A DNA stretch of 63,621 nt from contig JACPTQ010000007.1 of assembly GCA_016192705.1 (NCBI GenBank), positions 1-63,621 of the forward strand. Reading direction: 5' to 3'. Both the position numbers and the translations under genes were made by a program. Positions 45,922 through 54,139 of the stretch are shown piece after piece. The first letter of the stretch is position 1. Every line of letters starts with the position of its first letter. This stretch comes from Deltaproteobacteria bacterium. GTDB lineage: Bacteria > Myxococcota > JACPTQ01. The notes beneath the pieces were generated by a model. The model made no database searches. It was not told the DNA's origin and saw only the letters and a list, made by a program, of their open reading frames with translations.

Positions 45922-47318
45922 ATTGGAGAGTCGGGCGGCTGTTCGCCCGGTGGCGTCTCCTCTTGCGACAGCTTCTTCCAAAGCGTCGTTCGATTAATCC
46001 CCAGGAGCTGCGCGGCACGCGTGCGGTTGCCGCTGACTTTGTCGAGCGTGTGTTCGATGTGGCGACGCTCGACCTCTTCAAGCGACATCCCCTCAAACGG
46101 GTAAACGCCGTCCGCGCGCCGAGGTGAGAGCCCGCCGCCCACCTTGTCGGCGAAATCGCGCGGCACGAGGAGATCGTTCGACGACAAAATCAGTGCGCGT
46201 TCGATGGCGTTTTCGAGCTCGCGGACGTTGCCCGGCCACGGGTAACGCATGAGCATGTCGAGCGCTTCGGGCGTGATTCCGCGGACGCGCGACGCGGTGC
46301 GCGAGGTGTAGCGTTGGATGAAGCGATCGACGAGAAGTGGAATGTCCTCGCGGCGCTCGCGAAGCGGCGGGACGTAAAGGTTGATGACGTGGAGGCGGTA
46401 GTAAAGGTCTTCGCGGAAGCGGCCCGTCGCCACGTCTTCTTTGAGGTCGCGATTCGTTGCGGCGATAACGCGCACGTCGACCTTGAGCGTGTCGACGCCA
46501 CCAACCTCTTTGATTTCGCCCTCTTGCAAAACGCGAAGGAGTTTTGGCTGAAGCGCCGTCGACAGGTCTCCGATTTCGTCCATGAAGAACGAGCCGGTGT
46601 TTGCGAAAAGGAAAAGCCCGCTCTTTCGGCTTGTCGCGCCGGTGAAGGCGCCTTTGACGTGGCCAAACAGCTCGCTTTCAAGGAGCGTATCGACCAGCGC
46701 GCCGCAATTGACGGTGACGAAGTTTTTTTCGCGACGCATCGACAGCGTGTGAATCGCGCGCGCGATAAGCTCTTTGCCGGTGCCGCTTTCGCCTTGCACG
46801 AGCACCGTCGAGTCGGTGGGCGCGACCTTCGCGACCATCGCGAGCAGCTTGCGCATGACGCCGCTCTTGCCGATGATGTTGTCGAGTCCGAATTTCTCGG
46901 CGAGCTCGGATCGCAGGAGCTCGTTTTCGCGTCGCAGGCGCCGGTGTTCAAGCGACTTCTTGAGCGTGATGCGGAGCGTGTCGGGCGTAAACGGCTTCGT
47001 GAGGTAGTCGCTCGCGCCCTCCTTGATGCCCATAACGGCGTTTTCGATCGATGGGTAGCCGGTCATGAGAACCACGGCGACCTGCGGGTCGGTTTCTTTG
47101 ATGCGGCGCGTAAGCTCAATACCGTCCATTGGCGTCATCGAAATATCGGCAAGAACGAGATCGAATGGCGTCCGCTCGAGAAGATTTAGCGCCGACGGGC
47201 CGTCGTGTACGGCAGTTGTGGTGTAGCCCGAGCGCGACAACAAATCTTGCAAGAATATACGGACACCGGCTTCGTCGTCGACAATCAGAACACGTTCGCG
47301 ATCTTCTGTGTTGGACAT
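45918..47318 (-). CDS. Sigma-54-dependent NtrC-family response regulator
   Basis: 466 aa. Receiver domain (1-120; phosphoacceptor Asp in LVLADISMTPMDG), AAA+ sigma-54 interaction domain (about 145-385) with Walker A GESGTGKELIAR, the GAFTGA loop (KGAFTGATSRKSG) that contacts sigma-54, and FMDEIGDLS; then a Fis-type helix-turn-helix (GNRTRAAQLLGINRTTLWKKL). It drives open-complex formation at sigma-54 promoters. Its cognate kinase may be the receiver-kinase hybrid 2 kb away, but no linkage proves this. Confidence 0.93.
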   Translation of the reverse strand: MSNTEDRERVLIVDDEAGVRIFLQDLLSRSGYTTTAVHDGPSALNLLERTPFDLVLADISMTPMDGIELTRRIKETDPQVAVVLMTGYPSIENAVMGIKEGASDYLTKPFTPDTLRITLKKSLEHRRLRRENELLRSELAEKFGLDNIIGKSGVMRKLLAMVAKVAPTDSTVLVQGESGTGKELIARAIHTLSMRREKNFVTVNCGALVDTLLESELFGHVKGAFTGATSRKSGLFLFANTGSFFMDEIGDLSTALQPKLLRVLQEGEIKEVGGVDTLKVDVRVIAATNRDLKEDVATGRFREDLYYRLHVINLYVPPLRERREDIPLLVDRFIQRYTSRTASRVRGITPEALDMLMRYPWPGNVRELENAIERALILSSNDLLVPRDFADKVGGGLSPRRADGVYPFEGMSLEEVERRHIEHTLDKVSGNRTRAAQLLGINRTTLWKKLSQEETPPGEQPPDSPI

Positions 47319-47390
47319 CTCAACATCATGATGACGGCATGCGCACGCGTCGTCAAGATGTGCAACGAAAAAGTGGCCACGTAGCTATTG

Positions 47391-47828
47391 TCAACGCGTC
47401 GTGGAGACAGGACTTCGCATTGACGCTGCTGTTATCGGCGTCGGTTTGAAGGTGAGGTGAAACACGCCGGCCGCGACGAAATCGGCACCGCCCGCAATGA
47501 CGAGCCAGAGGCCGACGCCGACGTCAACGCGAACCTGTGTGAGCTGCAGTACTCCCAAGCCGGCGCCCGCGAGACCAACAAGAATCGTCGACAAGCCAGC
47601 CGCGGCGCCGAGTTTTCGCGACACCAAGTTCGCGACGGCGATGGCCGCGCCAATGGCGCCCGTGCAAATAACGAAGAAGCCGGCGCTCCCGACGAAGCCG
47701 TCCATGCCCTCAAACCCCTTGAGCACCATCCCTTTCGACGACGCCCACGGCAAAAACGTTCCGACGATGAGCGCGACCGCGCCTGCAAACGAACCGATGG
47801 ACCCGGGGAGTGAAGCGTGAGGCGGCAA
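47391..47828 (-). CDS. Small membrane protein, four helices
   Basis: About 145 aa from TTG 47828. Four hydrophobic segments (AGAVALIVGTFLPWASS, GSAGFFVICTGAIGAAIAVANLV, GAAAGLSTILVGLAGAGLGVL, GVGLWLVIAGGADFVAAGVF). No family name; the segment with LPWASSKG resembles small uncharacterised membrane proteins. The gap to the DUF362 gene stop is 2 bp, so the two are cotranscribed. The longer upstream frame lies over the DUF362 gene and is rejected. Confidence 0.6.
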   Translation of the reverse strand: MPPHASLPGSIGSFAGAVALIVGTFLPWASSKGMVLKGFEGMDGFVGSAGFFVICTGAIGAAIAVANLVSRKLGAAAGLSTILVGLAGAGLGVLQLTQVRVDVGVGLWLVIAGGADFVAAGVFHLTFKPTPITAASMRSPVSTTR

Positions 47829-47830
47829 GG

Positions 47831-48841
47831 TTACGAAACCGTCACTTCCTTGGGCGCGAGTTTTTTGTAGTCGGCGACACCCAGTCCGCGTTTTTCGCCG
47901 AGGGCAAGGTAGGGCAGTGCGTCGGGCGTTAGGCCGAGAAGCGACGCGCCAAACGAATCGGCCGCGACCTCGTCGGTTGTGGCGAAAACAATTCCTTTCG
48001 GTACGACGTCGCGGAGTGAGCCGCCCTGCGGGCCGTTGCGAATGATGACGCGCGTTGCGTCGACAACGGTGAGCGTCGGGCGCACGAATGTCGCGAGGTC
48101 TGCGATCGACAAGTCGATCGCTTGGTGAAGCTGATTGCGGGTGCCGCCCAAGATGCCGTACCAATTCTTCATGGCGCCGGTGAATTTCGTGAGGTTGTGG
48201 TGTTTCGCGACCGGCACGTTGATCACTTTGTCGGCTTCGACGAGCGGCGTGAAGATCGGCCAGCGCTTCAGGACTTCGGTGTCGCGCATTTTCATCTCTT
48301 TGAAGCGTCGCGGGCTCGAAGGTTCGATGACCAGCGCGTCGGCCTTGAGCGCGGCCTCTTTGATTCCGCTGCGCGAAAAACAGATTTTGTAGTCGTTGCA
48401 CGAGACGTCGGTGACGACGACCCGCTTTGCGCCGGCGTCGAGGCACATCCGAACAACCTCGCCGACAACGCCCGGATGAGTGTTCGCACCGAGCTGCGGC
48501 AAACTTGCCCATCCGATGTTGGGTTTAACGACGACGACATCGCCGCGCGAGATGAACCGCTTCATCCCGCCGAGTGCTTCAACGGCGGCTTTCGTCAGCG
48601 CTTCGGCCGACGTTGCCGCCTCACCGCCTGGAGTCGCGAGACGTCCGCGGGCAATCGCCATCTTCACCGCGTCAACGGGCGGATTCTTGAGCATAAAATC
48701 CTTGACGACCCCTTGAAGTGTGTCGCTTGGAACGGTGTCTCGGTTATGGAGCCAAACCGCGAGCCCAGCCGCAGCGCCGGCGTACGCACCGAGCGCGCCC
48801 GTACGGGCCAAAAACTCGCGTCGCGAGATCGAAGACGACAT
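47831..48841 (-). CDS. DUF362 protein with Tat signal
   Basis: 336 aa. An N-terminal twin-arginine signal (SRREFLARTGALGAYAGAAAG) is followed by DUF362, with KPNIGWAS, GAKRVVVTDVSCNDY, and VAKHHNLTKFTGAMKNWYGILGG. DUF362 proteins are often paired with ferredoxin domains, which are absent here. The function is unknown. The start at 48841 is 6 nt downstream of TAATCT; a GTG at 48847 is alternative. Confidence 0.82.
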   Translation of the reverse strand: MSSSISRREFLARTGALGAYAGAAAGLAVWLHNRDTVPSDTLQGVVKDFMLKNPPVDAVKMAIARGRLATPGGEAATSAEALTKAAVEALGGMKRFISRGDVVVVKPNIGWASLPQLGANTHPGVVGEVVRMCLDAGAKRVVVTDVSCNDYKICFSRSGIKEAALKADALVIEPSSPRRFKEMKMRDTEVLKRWPIFTPLVEADKVINVPVAKHHNLTKFTGAMKNWYGILGGTRNQLHQAIDLSIADLATFVRPTLTVVDATRVIIRNGPQGGSLRDVVPKGIVFATTDEVAADSFGASLLGLTPDALPYLALGEKRGLGVADYKKLAPKEVTVS

Positions 48842-48894
48842 GAACACAGATTAACACCGTGGCTCGTCATACAGCAAGAACGCGGCTTTCAGAC

Positions 48895-50331
48895 TCAATC
48901 GACCCAGACGTCGAAAACCTCGGGGGCGTCGGGCGCAAACGGAACGACGAAGTAACGGAGCGGCCCTTTGTCGAACGTGACGGCGCCGGCTGAGGACATG
49001 ATGCCGACGCGGTATTCGACGGTTGCACCGCGCGCGGCGTTGAACGCGAGGCCGGGCTGACGGGGCGCGACGAGGATTCCTGCGGGCGCGCGCGTGCGGT
49101 CGATCGTGAGTTTGACGCGCGCAACGCCGTCGGCGAATCCGTATTTTGCGGCGGTGAAAGCTGGGTCGTAGCGGCGAAGCAGCGTCAGAAACGCGCCTTC
49201 GTAACGCGCAACAATCGGTGCGGACGATGTTTCGATGACATTCTCATAGTTGTCGTACGCCGCGCCGTTCGTCCAGTTGAACGACCCCGTGAAAACGCGC
49301 GACGCGTCGATGATGACGTATTTGTTGTGCATATGCGGATCGCGGCCGAGCGTTGGGCGCACGCGGAGCACCGTGCCGCCGGCTTGCGCGATCGCCTCGT
49401 CGTCGTCGGTCGATTGCGACAAGTCGAAGTCGGTGACCCAGATGACGCGAACACCGCGGGAGACCGCTCGTTTGAGCGCGTCGCGAAGGCCGTTGTGCGT
49501 TGCGTGGTAGAGCGCGAGGTGAATCGATGTTTGCGCGACGTTCAACCGCGCGACGATCTTGTCGGCGATCGCGTCGACGGGCGAGAAGAGCGCGGCGAGT
49601 GGAGCGACTGCATTGTACGTCCCGCGCGGGATCGACGCGGTGCGCATCCCGCTCCACACGGCGGCGAAGCGTTGCGCGATGGCGGCGTTATCAATTGTGA
49701 CGAGGTTCTCGTCGTTCGTGTCGAATCCTGTGTACGTCCAGTTTACGGAGCCGGTTGCGACGCGGGCATCGTCGACGACGACAAACTTGTTGTGCTGGAT
49801 GGCGTTCGCGCTGTGTCGGTTGTCGATGAGCGTCGGTTCGATGCCGGCGGCGCGGAGCAAGGCGGCGGCTTGCGGTGTGCCGTCCTGCTTCGAATCGATG
49901 AGGACGTCGACCGCGACGCCGCGCGCTTTCGCCAGCGCCAGCCGGGTTATGGTTGATGCGTCAGAGAGCGTGAAGACAGCGACTTTCAGCGATTGGCGCG
50001 CCGAGTCGATGAGTGCGTGGAGTGGGGCGCGAAGGTTGTCTTGCCGAGAGAAGTAAGCGTTGAGGCCAAGAGCTGGGTCTTGTCGCGGCGACGGTCCGCG
50101 AGCGGGTGTTGGCTCCGGCGTTGTGCCCGCGTCGGCGCCTCCGTCCACGGCGTTTCCGTGCGCGGCACCTGCATCAGATTCACCCGCGTTGGAGCCGGCG
50201 CGCGCGCCTGCGTCGCGGATGCCGCCTGTGTTTGCGGGTGGCCCGGTCGGTGCTTCGTTTGGGCCGATGGGCTCCGACGGTGCGGCACCACAAGCCGATA
50301 CGACAAGCGCGATGGTGATAATTCGTCGCAT
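48895..50331 (-). CDS. Phospholipase D-like lipoprotein with two HKD motifs
   Basis: 478 aa. Lipobox A-L-V-V-S-A-C, then an Ala/Gly/Asp-rich linker (about 20-80). Two PLD repeats: first with QHNKFVVVDD and GSVNWTYTG (near 175-200), second with MHNKYVIIDAS and GSFNWTNGAAYDNYEN (near 330-360). Each has H-x-K and a distal N/D; the GSxNW motif is typical of the PLD superfamily. It may hydrolyse phosphodiesters (lipids or nucleic acids) outside the cell or act as a toxin. No immunity gene is recognisable. A C-terminal beta domain ends at the stop. Confidence 0.82.
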   Translation of the reverse strand: MRRIITIALVVSACGAAPSEPIGPNEAPTGPPANTGGIRDAGARAGSNAGESDAGAAHGNAVDGGADAGTTPEPTPARGPSPRQDPALGLNAYFSRQDNLRAPLHALIDSARQSLKVAVFTLSDASTITRLALAKARGVAVDVLIDSKQDGTPQAAALLRAAGIEPTLIDNRHSANAIQHNKFVVVDDARVATGSVNWTYTGFDTNDENLVTIDNAAIAQRFAAVWSGMRTASIPRGTYNAVAPLAALFSPVDAIADKIVARLNVAQTSIHLALYHATHNGLRDALKRAVSRGVRVIWVTDFDLSQSTDDDEAIAQAGGTVLRVRPTLGRDPHMHNKYVIIDASRVFTGSFNWTNGAAYDNYENVIETSSAPIVARYEGAFLTLLRRYDPAFTAAKYGFADGVARVKLTIDRTRAPAGILVAPRQPGLAFNAARGATVEYRVGIMSSAGAVTFDKGPLRYFVVPFAPDAPEVFDVWVD

Positions 50332-50418
50332 TCGAAGCCGGGGAACATACCAACAAACGACGTCGAAGTTCCATTGAAATCGTTGACGCGAGACGGGCGC
50401 GCCCCTACGCTCGTTGCG

Positions 50419-51867
50419 ATGGTGGCGTGCGCGGAGTGTGGATTCGATTCGACGGACACGGCGTTTTGCGATCGCTGCGGACGAGCGTTCGCGTCGGTCG
50501 TTCGACCTGCTTCTGCGGAATCGGCGCTGGCCGCGATTCCAGAAGGGTTCGCGCGACTCTCCGATCGCTTTCGGCAACCCGCGATCGAATGGACCGAAGC
50601 GCTGCTCGTCGCTGAGGCACTGGTGGCGGCACTTGAGCCGATTCATCGCGAGGGGCGCGTCCATGCGCGACTCGATCCGCACGAAATCGCGGAGGGTCCC
50701 GCGCGCGAAATGCGCCTCTTGCGCGTTAACGATTTGTCGCCGAACGGAACGCTGGCAAATGGTCGCGTTGTCGTGCCGGGTTACTCGGCGCCCGAGGTTT
50801 TTGGGCGCGGTGCGGGGCGTCTCGTTCCGGCCACGGACGTTTTTTCAATCGGCGCGATCTTGTGGCGGCTCGTGACGGGACGCGACCCTTTTTCCGACTT
50901 CGATGATTTGTCGCTCGCATACCCGTCGCCGCGACTCGTCGCGTCGGTACCGTTTGAGCTCGATTCTTTTGTGGCGCGCTCGGTTGCGCTTCTCGCGCAG
51001 GAACGCTTTCAGTCGCTTGACGATTTTCGTGTCGCACTTCGTCGCACGCGCGCGCGGGTGTACGCGCGTGAGCACGGGACGGCGGCGACACGGCTCGAAG
51101 CCGCAAGCGCAACGGACATCGGTCGCGCGAAGGGTGCGGCTCACCCGGTCAATCAAGATGCGATCATTTGCGACGCGGGCGCCGACGGTTCTCTTTTTGC
51201 GGCGATCGACGGTGTCACGCACGCCGACGTGGGTTCGGGTGGGGCGGCCGCCGCCATCACCCGCGAGGTTCTCGTTTCGCGGCGCGAATGGCCAGTTGTC
51301 GCTCGCTTGTCCGTCGCAAACGCGGCGGTCGTAGAGGCGACAAAGGTGCTCGCGCCCAGTTACGACGGCGATCCGAGCGGCATCATGGGTGCAGTGGTTG
51401 TGGCTGCCGAATGGCGCGTGGGGATTCTTTCATTGGCGTGGCTTGGCGATGCGCGCGTCTACCTCTTGCGCGATGGCGACCTCGTGCAACTCACAATTGA
51501 CCACGATGCCGCGACGGATGCCCTGCGGAGCGGGGCCTCGCCAAAGCTTGCGCGTGAACTTTCGGCGGGCGGCCGCCTCACGCGCGCGGTCGGCGCCGCG
51601 GTACGCGACGACGCGGGCCACCTCGTCGCTGCCGACGTATCGCCTGACGCTCTCGACGTAAAACTCCTTCCCGGCGATCGTGTCGTCTTAACGACCGACG
51701 GAATCCCAGACTGGATTTCAAGCGACGAACGGCGTTCGGCGCCTTCCATTGCCGCCATTCTCGCCGAGGCGCCAAGCCCCGACGCTGCGGCCCGACGTCT
51801 CGTCGATGCCGCAAACGAAGGCGGTGGTGGCGACAACCTCTCGTGCATCGTTCTCTTTGCGTTTTAG
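50419..51867 (+). CDS. Zinc ribbon - degenerate kinase - PP2C phosphatase fusion
   Basis: 482 aa. Zinc ribbon (CAECGFDSTDTAFCDRCG, residues 4-21), then a kinase C-lobe-like region (about 60-215) with HARLDPHEI where HRDxKPxN is expected, VNDLSPNG in the DFG position, and SIGAILWRLVTGRDPFSD as in the alpha-F region. There is no glycine loop and no VAxK lysine. From about 234 to the end is a PP2C phosphatase: NQDAIICDAG, AAIDGVTHADVGSGG, LGDARVYLLRDGD, TTDGIPDWIS and GGGGDNLSCIVLF. It should dephosphorylate Ser/Thr targets; the pseudokinase may regulate it. TACGCT is 7 nt before the start. Confidence 0.82.
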   Translation: MVACAECGFDSTDTAFCDRCGRAFASVVRPASAESALAAIPEGFARLSDRFRQPAIEWTEALLVAEALVAALEPIHREGRVHARLDPHEIAEGPAREMRLLRVNDLSPNGTLANGRVVVPGYSAPEVFGRGAGRLVPATDVFSIGAILWRLVTGRDPFSDFDDLSLAYPSPRLVASVPFELDSFVARSVALLAQERFQSLDDFRVALRRTRARVYAREHGTAATRLEAASATDIGRAKGAAHPVNQDAIICDAGADGSLFAAIDGVTHADVGSGGAAAAITREVLVSRREWPVVARLSVANAAVVEATKVLAPSYDGDPSGIMGAVVVAAEWRVGILSLAWLGDARVYLLRDGDLVQLTIDHDAATDALRSGASPKLARELSAGGRLTRAVGAAVRDDAGHLVAADVSPDALDVKLLPGDRVVLTTDGIPDWISSDERRSAPSIAAILAEAPSPDAAARRLVDAANEGGGGDNLSCIVLFAF

Positions 51868-52337
51868 CGATTGACCAGCCGAATCGCGTCGCCAACGCGA
51901 ATCGCGCCGCCACGAACAATCTGCGCGCGAAGACCGCCGCGGTGGACGAGCGCTTCACGAACTCCCTTTTTCGTAAGGAGCTCGAGGTGAGCGCAAGGCT
52001 CGCACAACTTTACGCCGCGGAGCACAACGTCGCCGCCGACGCTAAATTCAACGCCCACCAAGTGATTGAGCGGAACTCCGCGCGTCATCAAGTTTCGCCG
52101 CGCGTCCGCGGGCGAGAGCGCGATGGCACTCTCCTCGGCCACCGCTTCTATCGCTTCCACTTCAATGAGCGTCACTTCGCGCCCCTCGGCGCCCGGCTTT
52201 GAAAACGTTCCCTCCGCGGCCGCGTACCGATCGCCTTCAATTCCACGCCCCAAAACGGCCAGAGCCTCATCGACCGCGCGAAGCGGCGCACCTTTCCGCG
52301 CCGTGACGAAAATCCCGACAAGGCTCCCGTCGAACAT
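51864..52337 (-). CDS. MOSC-domain protein
   Basis: 157 aa, one MOSC domain: GIEGDRYAAAEG, TLIEVEAIEAVAEE, RRNLMTRGVPLNHLVGVEF and a conserved Cys in VKLCEPCAHLELL, the position associated with molybdenum-cofactor sulfur chemistry. MOSC proteins handle or transfer sulfur or bind molybdopterin. TTAAAT is 6 nt before the ATG. The stop is shared with the PP2C fusion (TTAG, 4 bp). Confidence 0.85.
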   Translation of the reverse strand: MFDGSLVGIFVTARKGAPLRAVDEALAVLGRGIEGDRYAAAEGTFSKPGAEGREVTLIEVEAIEAVAEESAIALSPADARRNLMTRGVPLNHLVGVEFSVGGDVVLRGVKLCEPCAHLELLTKKGVREALVHRGGLRAQIVRGGAIRVGDAIRLVNR

Positions 52338-52384
52338 TCAGCGATTTAAGCGTTCTTGGTTCCGGCGCGCAACGGGTCACGTGA

Positions 52385-53116
52385 TTAAGTGCGACTTGGC
52401 GCTTCGCACGAGCCGTTCCACGCGCCGCCGCCGCCTTGTGTCGAGGCCCACGACCCCCTGAGGCTTCGGCCGTCCCTGGCGATCTCGAATCGCACGCGCC
52501 CTTTTCCCGATGAGTCGCTGTAAGTTCCCTCGAAAACGCGTCCAACGACTTTACCCTCAAGTCGCCCAGCCCACGTCGGGTACGTCGCCGTTGCCCGGGT
52601 TCCCGTAACCGCGAACGTCACGGGCCCGTAATCGGTTTTCCATGTGCCCGCGAGACCGCCCGCACAAATCGCTGCGCGTTCTGTCGCCTCGCGAATCGCC
52701 GCCGCCTGGCCGTTCGCATCGCACTGCCCATTCCAAATACCGCTCGCTCCCGTCGACGACACCCAGCTTCCAAAAAAGCGCCGCCCATCGCGCGACAAAA
52801 CAAGCCGCACCCCGCCCTTTCCCGAGCGGTCTTGGTAGTCGGCCTCAATGACTTTGCCGTCGAGCGACCCACTCAAACGCCCGTTGTAGTTGACGTACGT
52901 CGCGCTCACCTTACCGCTCTCGACGCGAATCGACACCGGACCGTACGTCGTAAGCCAATCGCCGGCAAAAGAACCGTTGCAGCGTGTGGCGGATGGCGCG
53001 GGCCGCACCGCATAAATTGGTGTTTCCGCGCGCGCGCTCGATGTGCGCGATCCCGCAACCGACGCGAGTCCGACTCCGGCCAAGCAAATCGCGACAATTC
53101 TCACTGTTTTTTTCAT
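52385..53116 (-). CDS. Exported protein with two tandem repeats
   Basis: 243 aa. Signal peptide (VAICLAGVGLASVAGS), then two repeats of about 85 residues (about 45-133 and 150-236). Each has the series W-T-x-YGPV, Y-x-x-x-GRL-x-G, D-x-SGKG-x-V-R and GSW-x-S-T-x-x-x-x-WNG-x-C. Each ends in a cysteine, so a disulfide could be shared. Unrecognised family; lipocalin-like or avidin-like beta structure is conceivable. AAGGAG lies upstream of the ATG. It precedes the MOSC gene by 47 bp. Confidence 0.65.
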   Translation of the reverse strand: MKKTVRIVAICLAGVGLASVAGSRTSSARAETPIYAVRPAPSATRCNGSFAGDWLTTYGPVSIRVESGKVSATYVNYNGRLSGSLDGKVIEADYQDRSGKGGVRLVLSRDGRRFFGSWVSSTGASGIWNGQCDANGQAAAIREATERAAICAGGLAGTWKTDYGPVTFAVTGTRATATYPTWAGRLEGKVVGRVFEGTYSDSSGKGRVRFEIARDGRSLRGSWASTQGGGGAWNGSCEAPSRT

Positions 53117-53234
53117 CGATTTCTCCTTCGGATGTTCTATGGAATTGGACGCTCGACGGGCGGCGCCGATCTGCGCGAATTGGCGGCGAGATTCGGGTTT
53201 GAAAAAGGGAAGGGAGATGATTCTGGTTACGTCG

Positions 53235-54023
53235 CTATTTGCGAATAAAGGTCGATCCTCCTTCCTTGACTGCGAAGTCCTCTTCAGCGTCACAGCCGGC
53301 GAAAGGAAAAACATCGACGAGTCGGGGCGCCTCCTTGATGCCAAGGACCGCTAGATGTTTCGCCCCAACCTCCAAGCATTGCGTCGCGATCGATTTGTTA
53401 CCAGATCCGTGGACCTCCGCACTCGGAAATACGTGGCATGGGTAGGTCCACACGTAGCCGCGCTTGCGATCAAGGCGAACGCCGCCATCCGCTGTTATCG
53501 CAAGTCGCTTTCCGGAGCGATCGACGTATTGCCCACGCAGCCATCGAAGGCGTTTCCGACTAATCTTGTACTTGATGGGATCAACGAGCTCCTTGAAGGA
53601 CTTTTTCGACGCCACGAGGATTACATTGGATAGGTGAGTAAAATCAGAGCCTTCTGGGAGAAAGATGTTTGTCGTGGCGCGCACGGGTGAAAGCCACTTC
53701 CACGAACGCTTAATTATATCGCCCTCACAAGACAACGTCAGGATTTGCGTCGCCCCGCTTCCCGCGGTTGTAAATCTGCATTTCTCATCGGAGTGACCGT
53801 ACGCGACACGCAGCAATCCCCGCCCCACGATTCCCACGAGCGGTGGCTCGAAGGTAAGATCGCTCTTCCTGCGCAGTTTCCCGGAACGGACTTTTTCGAT
53901 GAAGCTCGCCTCGTAGAACGTCGTACCGACGGGGAAGTCAGAAAGAGAGGGGGAAGCGGTCGCGTTGCTGCCCCCCAAACCACCAAGTAAGAGCATTACC
54001 GCCGTGAAGCGCGGCCCTGGCAA
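53235..54023 (-). CDS. Uncharacterised exported protein
   Basis: 262 aa from TTG 54023. A signal peptide (TAVMLLLGGLGGSNATA) is followed by a basic domain with several cysteines (CRFTTAGSG, LSCEGDI, YPCHVFPSAE, TQCLEVGAKH, AGCDAEED). No family recognised. Base composition is a little lower in G+C than its neighbours, and the upstream space holds a 13-bp direct repeat. It may be a recent acquisition, but the evidence is thin. Confidence 0.55.
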   Translation of the reverse strand: MPGPRFTAVMLLLGGLGGSNATASPSLSDFPVGTTFYEASFIEKVRSGKLRRKSDLTFEPPLVGIVGRGLLRVAYGHSDEKCRFTTAGSGATQILTLSCEGDIIKRSWKWLSPVRATTNIFLPEGSDFTHLSNVILVASKKSFKELVDPIKYKISRKRLRWLRGQYVDRSGKRLAITADGGVRLDRKRGYVWTYPCHVFPSAEVHGSGNKSIATQCLEVGAKHLAVLGIKEAPRLVDVFPFAGCDAEEDFAVKEGGSTFIRK

Positions 54024-54086
54024 GAACGCCCCGAAAACTCTAGATACGTTGCTCGTCGCCCACTCCTCACGCGGTTCGTTTTGTCA

Positions 54087-54130
54087 CTGAATCAGACGAC
54101 CGATCAGCTACGGCGATCTGAATCAGACGA
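54087..54130. repeat. Direct repeat (CTGAATCAGACGA, two copies, 31-bp period)
   Basis: Copies at 54087-54099 and 54118-54130 are identical over 13 bp. The following bases are partly similar (GAT...GCTAC). It lies between the PEP mutase stop and the exported-protein start, so could be a regulator-binding array or a small duplication. Confidence 0.55.
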
Positions 54131-54139
54131 GTGATTTCG

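Noticed and set aside
47829-48512. Upstream extension of the small membrane protein frame
   Set aside because: It lies over the DUF362 gene in another frame and is Arg/Gly-rich without hydrophobic segments; only the downstream part is coding.
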